Origin: CAZBGL01 sp964491375
GTDB lineage: Bacteria > Desulfobacterota > Deferrisomatia > Deferrisomatales > Deferrisomataceae
Assembly (NCBI GenBank): GCA_964491375.1
Contig: CAZBGL010000021.1
Coordinates: forward strand, 1-6,465
Direction of reading: 5' to 3'
DNA length: 6,465 nt
Positions 5,425 to 6,465 of this stretch are shown piece after piece; position 1 is the first letter of the stretch; each line of letters opens with the position of its first letter. A model generated the notes under the pieces. That model ran no database searches. It was not told the origin of the DNA and saw only the letters and a list, made by a program, of their open reading frames with translations. The position numbers and the translations under genes were made by a program.

Positions 5425-5790
5425 GGGACCCGCTCGAAGACTAGAAAGCCGGGGCGCCGGACGCGAGAGGTCCTCGGGCCTGCGGCTGGGTCGTGCCAGG
5501 TCCTGCGACCGAGAGCGTCCTTCCGGCGCGACTCTTCACCCGCCCTCGATCGGGGGTCGGGCCTCCGACGACCGGTGACCGGAGACCCTGCCTCCCGGCC
5601 CCCCTCGCCTGACCCGTCACACGGGGCCGGGGCCCCCGGGGCCTTCGGTTCCCTCGGCGCGGCGCCACGAGCGCAGCGCCATCTCCGGTCCGGCTCCGCG
5701 TGGCGCCCCTGGGCCCGTTTCGCGGGGCCGCGCAGCCCTGTCGCTGCTCCAGGGGAGGGGGCCGGGGCGAAGGTCGGGCCTCGCGGCGCC
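5425..5790. other. GC-rich intergenic gap between mdh and the LysR gene
   Basis: These 366 bases hold no gene I can support. Open frames cross the gap on both strands, but they are Arg/Gly/Pro-rich shadows lacking a ribosome binding site and any family motif. The stretch is dense in short GC dyads, for example an inverted repeat at 5661-5707, the C/G-only palindrome around 5627-5639 and CCGGTGACCGG at 5572-5582. None is followed by a T-run on the minus strand, so I see no classical intrinsic terminator after mdh. The promoter of the LysR gene must lie here if that gene is transcribed separately. The only slightly AT-richer spot is near 5440-5450, just upstream of its start, and no convincing -35/-10 pair is visible there. 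Confidence 0.6.
5661..5707. repeat. Perfect 9-bp inverted repeat downstream of mdh
   Basis: The arms GGCGCCACG (5661-5669) and CGTGGCGCC (5699-5707) are exact reverse complements around a 29-base centre. The repeat lies about 85 bases past the mdh stop. The RNA could fold into a stable stem with a large loop and might act as a 3'-end processing or protection element for the mdh transcript. In DNA this rich in G and C a 9-bp dyad can arise by chance, and there is no T-run to make it an intrinsic terminator. Function is unassigned. Confidence 0.4.
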
Positions 5791-6465
5791 TCACAGGGGA
5801 AGCTTGTCGATCAGGGCCTGCACCGACCGGGCCGAGCGATCGAGCTGGGCCTTCTCCTCCGGGGTCAGCTCGATCTCGAACACCTTCTCCACCCCGCCCG
5901 CCCCCAGCAGCACCGGAACACCCAGGTAGATGCCCCGGTAGCCGTACTCGCCCTCCAGGAAGGCCGCGCACGGCAGCACCCGCTTCTGGTCCTTGAGGAT
6001 CGCCTCCGCCATCTGCACGGCCGCGGCCGATGGCGCGTAGAAGGCGCTCCCGGTCTTGAGGTAGTTCACGATCTCGGCACCGCCGTTCCGGGTGCGCTCG
6101 ATGATGGCCTCGACCCGGTCGGCCGGGAGGAGGGACGTCAGGGGAATGCCGCCCACGCTGCAGTACCGGGCCAGGGGCACCATGGTGTCGCCGTGGCCGC
6201 CCAGCACGAACGCCTGGACGTCCTCCACGCTCACCCCCAGCTCCATGGCCACGAACGTGCGGAAACGGGCGGTGTCCAGGATGCCGGCCATCCCCACCAC
6301 CCGTTCCTTGGGGAACCCGCTCACCTTGAGGGCGGTGTACGCCATGGCGTCCAAGGGGTTGGACACCACGATGATCACGGCGTTGGGCGACCGGGGCGCC
6401 ACCTGCTCGGTCACGCTCTTCACGATCTCGAAGTTCTTCTGGAGGAGGTCGTCGCGGCTCATGCC
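5791..6465 (-). CDS. mdh: Malate dehydrogenase, LDH-like type (partial, N-terminus outside window)
   Basis: Cytosolic NAD-dependent enzyme interconverting malate and oxaloacetate. The window holds 224 codons plus a TGA stop. The family is about 310 residues, so roughly the first 85 residues, with the Rossmann nucleotide-binding glycine motif, lie beyond the right edge. The first methionine seen (6460-6462) is internal: it is the Met of the family's PGMSR segment, and the preceding codon is Gly. Visible signatures, counted from that Met: Arg3 of GMSRDDLL (substrate-binding mobile loop), VSNPLDAM at 33-40 with the conserved Asn, GILDTARFR at 60-68 with the Asp and Arg of the active site, and GGHGDTMVP at 88-96 with the catalytic His. 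The C-terminus looks complete. Lactate dehydrogenase is the main alternative. The discriminating residue is outside the window, but fumarase nearby and the SNPLDAM form favour malate dehydrogenase. The following gene on the same strand is 366 bases away, so co-transcription with it is uncertain. Confidence 0.93.
   Translation of the reverse strand, partial: GMSRDDLLQKNFEIVKSVTEQVAPRSPNAVIIVVSNPLDAMAYTALKVSGFPKERVVGMAGILDTARFRTFVAMELGVSVEDVQAFVLGGHGDTMVPLARYCSVGGIPLTSLLPADRVEAIIERTRNGGAEIVNYLKTGSAFYAPSAAAVQMAEAILKDQKRVLPCAAFLEGEYGYRGIYLGVPVLLGAGGVEKVFEIELTPEEKAQLDRSARSVQALIDKLPL

Noticed and set aside
5627..5639. CCGGGG-C-CCCCGG palindrome as a terminator of mdh
   Set aside because: The dyad has a 1-base centre, which cannot form a normal hairpin loop, and no T-run follows on the minus strand.
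5441..5971. Minus-strand open frame spanning the mdh end and the intergenic gap
   Set aside because: It starts inside mdh in another frame and gives a Gly/Arg/Pro-rich product. It is a GC-driven shadow.
1..6465. tRNA, CRISPR array, insertion sequence or prophage signatures
   Set aside because: I looked for T-loop motifs, regularly spaced direct repeats, transposase-like proteins and terminal inverted repeats and saw none.

Overview
The window is a GC-rich stretch (roughly 70% G+C by eye) from a bacterium. Every gene I can support lies on the minus strand, so transcription runs from high to low coordinates. An oxygen-sensitive class I two-subunit fumarase sits beside heterodisulfide-reductase-type iron-sulfur proteins (HdrA, HdrB, HdrC), which points to a strict anaerobe. 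Gene content and GC content would fit a high-GC member of the Desulfobacterota (former Deltaproteobacteria, for example Deferrisoma-like or syntrophic/sulfate-reducing lineages), but this taxonomic guess rests on family knowledge and not on a marker gene.

Layout in transcription order: (1) the C-terminal three quarters of malate dehydrogenase (5791-6465, 5' end cut by the window edge); (2) a 366-base GC-rich non-coding gap; (3) a LysR-type regulator (4546-5424); (4) a short gap holding a conspicuous AT-rich island with a palindrome and candidate promoters (about 4484-4550) and a GC-rich leader stem; (5) fumarase alpha (3581-4423) and beta (3033-3584), coupled by a 4-base GTGA overlap; (6) a 174-base gap with a weak candidate promoter; (7) hdrC (2445-2858), hdrB (1563-2432) and hdrA (234-1550), separated by exactly 12 bases each; (8) 233 bases at the left edge without a supported gene.

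Functionally, fumarase and malate dehydrogenase carry out fumarate <-> malate <-> oxaloacetate, two consecutive steps of the TCA cycle in either direction. HdrCBA would form a soluble flavin/iron-sulfur electron-transfer complex. All HdrB (two CCG sites) and HdrC (two 4Fe-4S sites) ligands are intact, but HdrA is a compact form of 438 residues lacking the N-terminal and C-terminal iron-sulfur domains of the long methanogen-type HdrA. Nothing in the window encodes a usual partner (MvhD, hydrogenase, formate dehydrogenase, FlxABCD). The most interesting point is therefore the pairing of a reduced HdrABC module with C4-dicarboxylate enzymes and a LysR regulator. A functional link between the Hdr module and the TCA genes is inference from proximity only.
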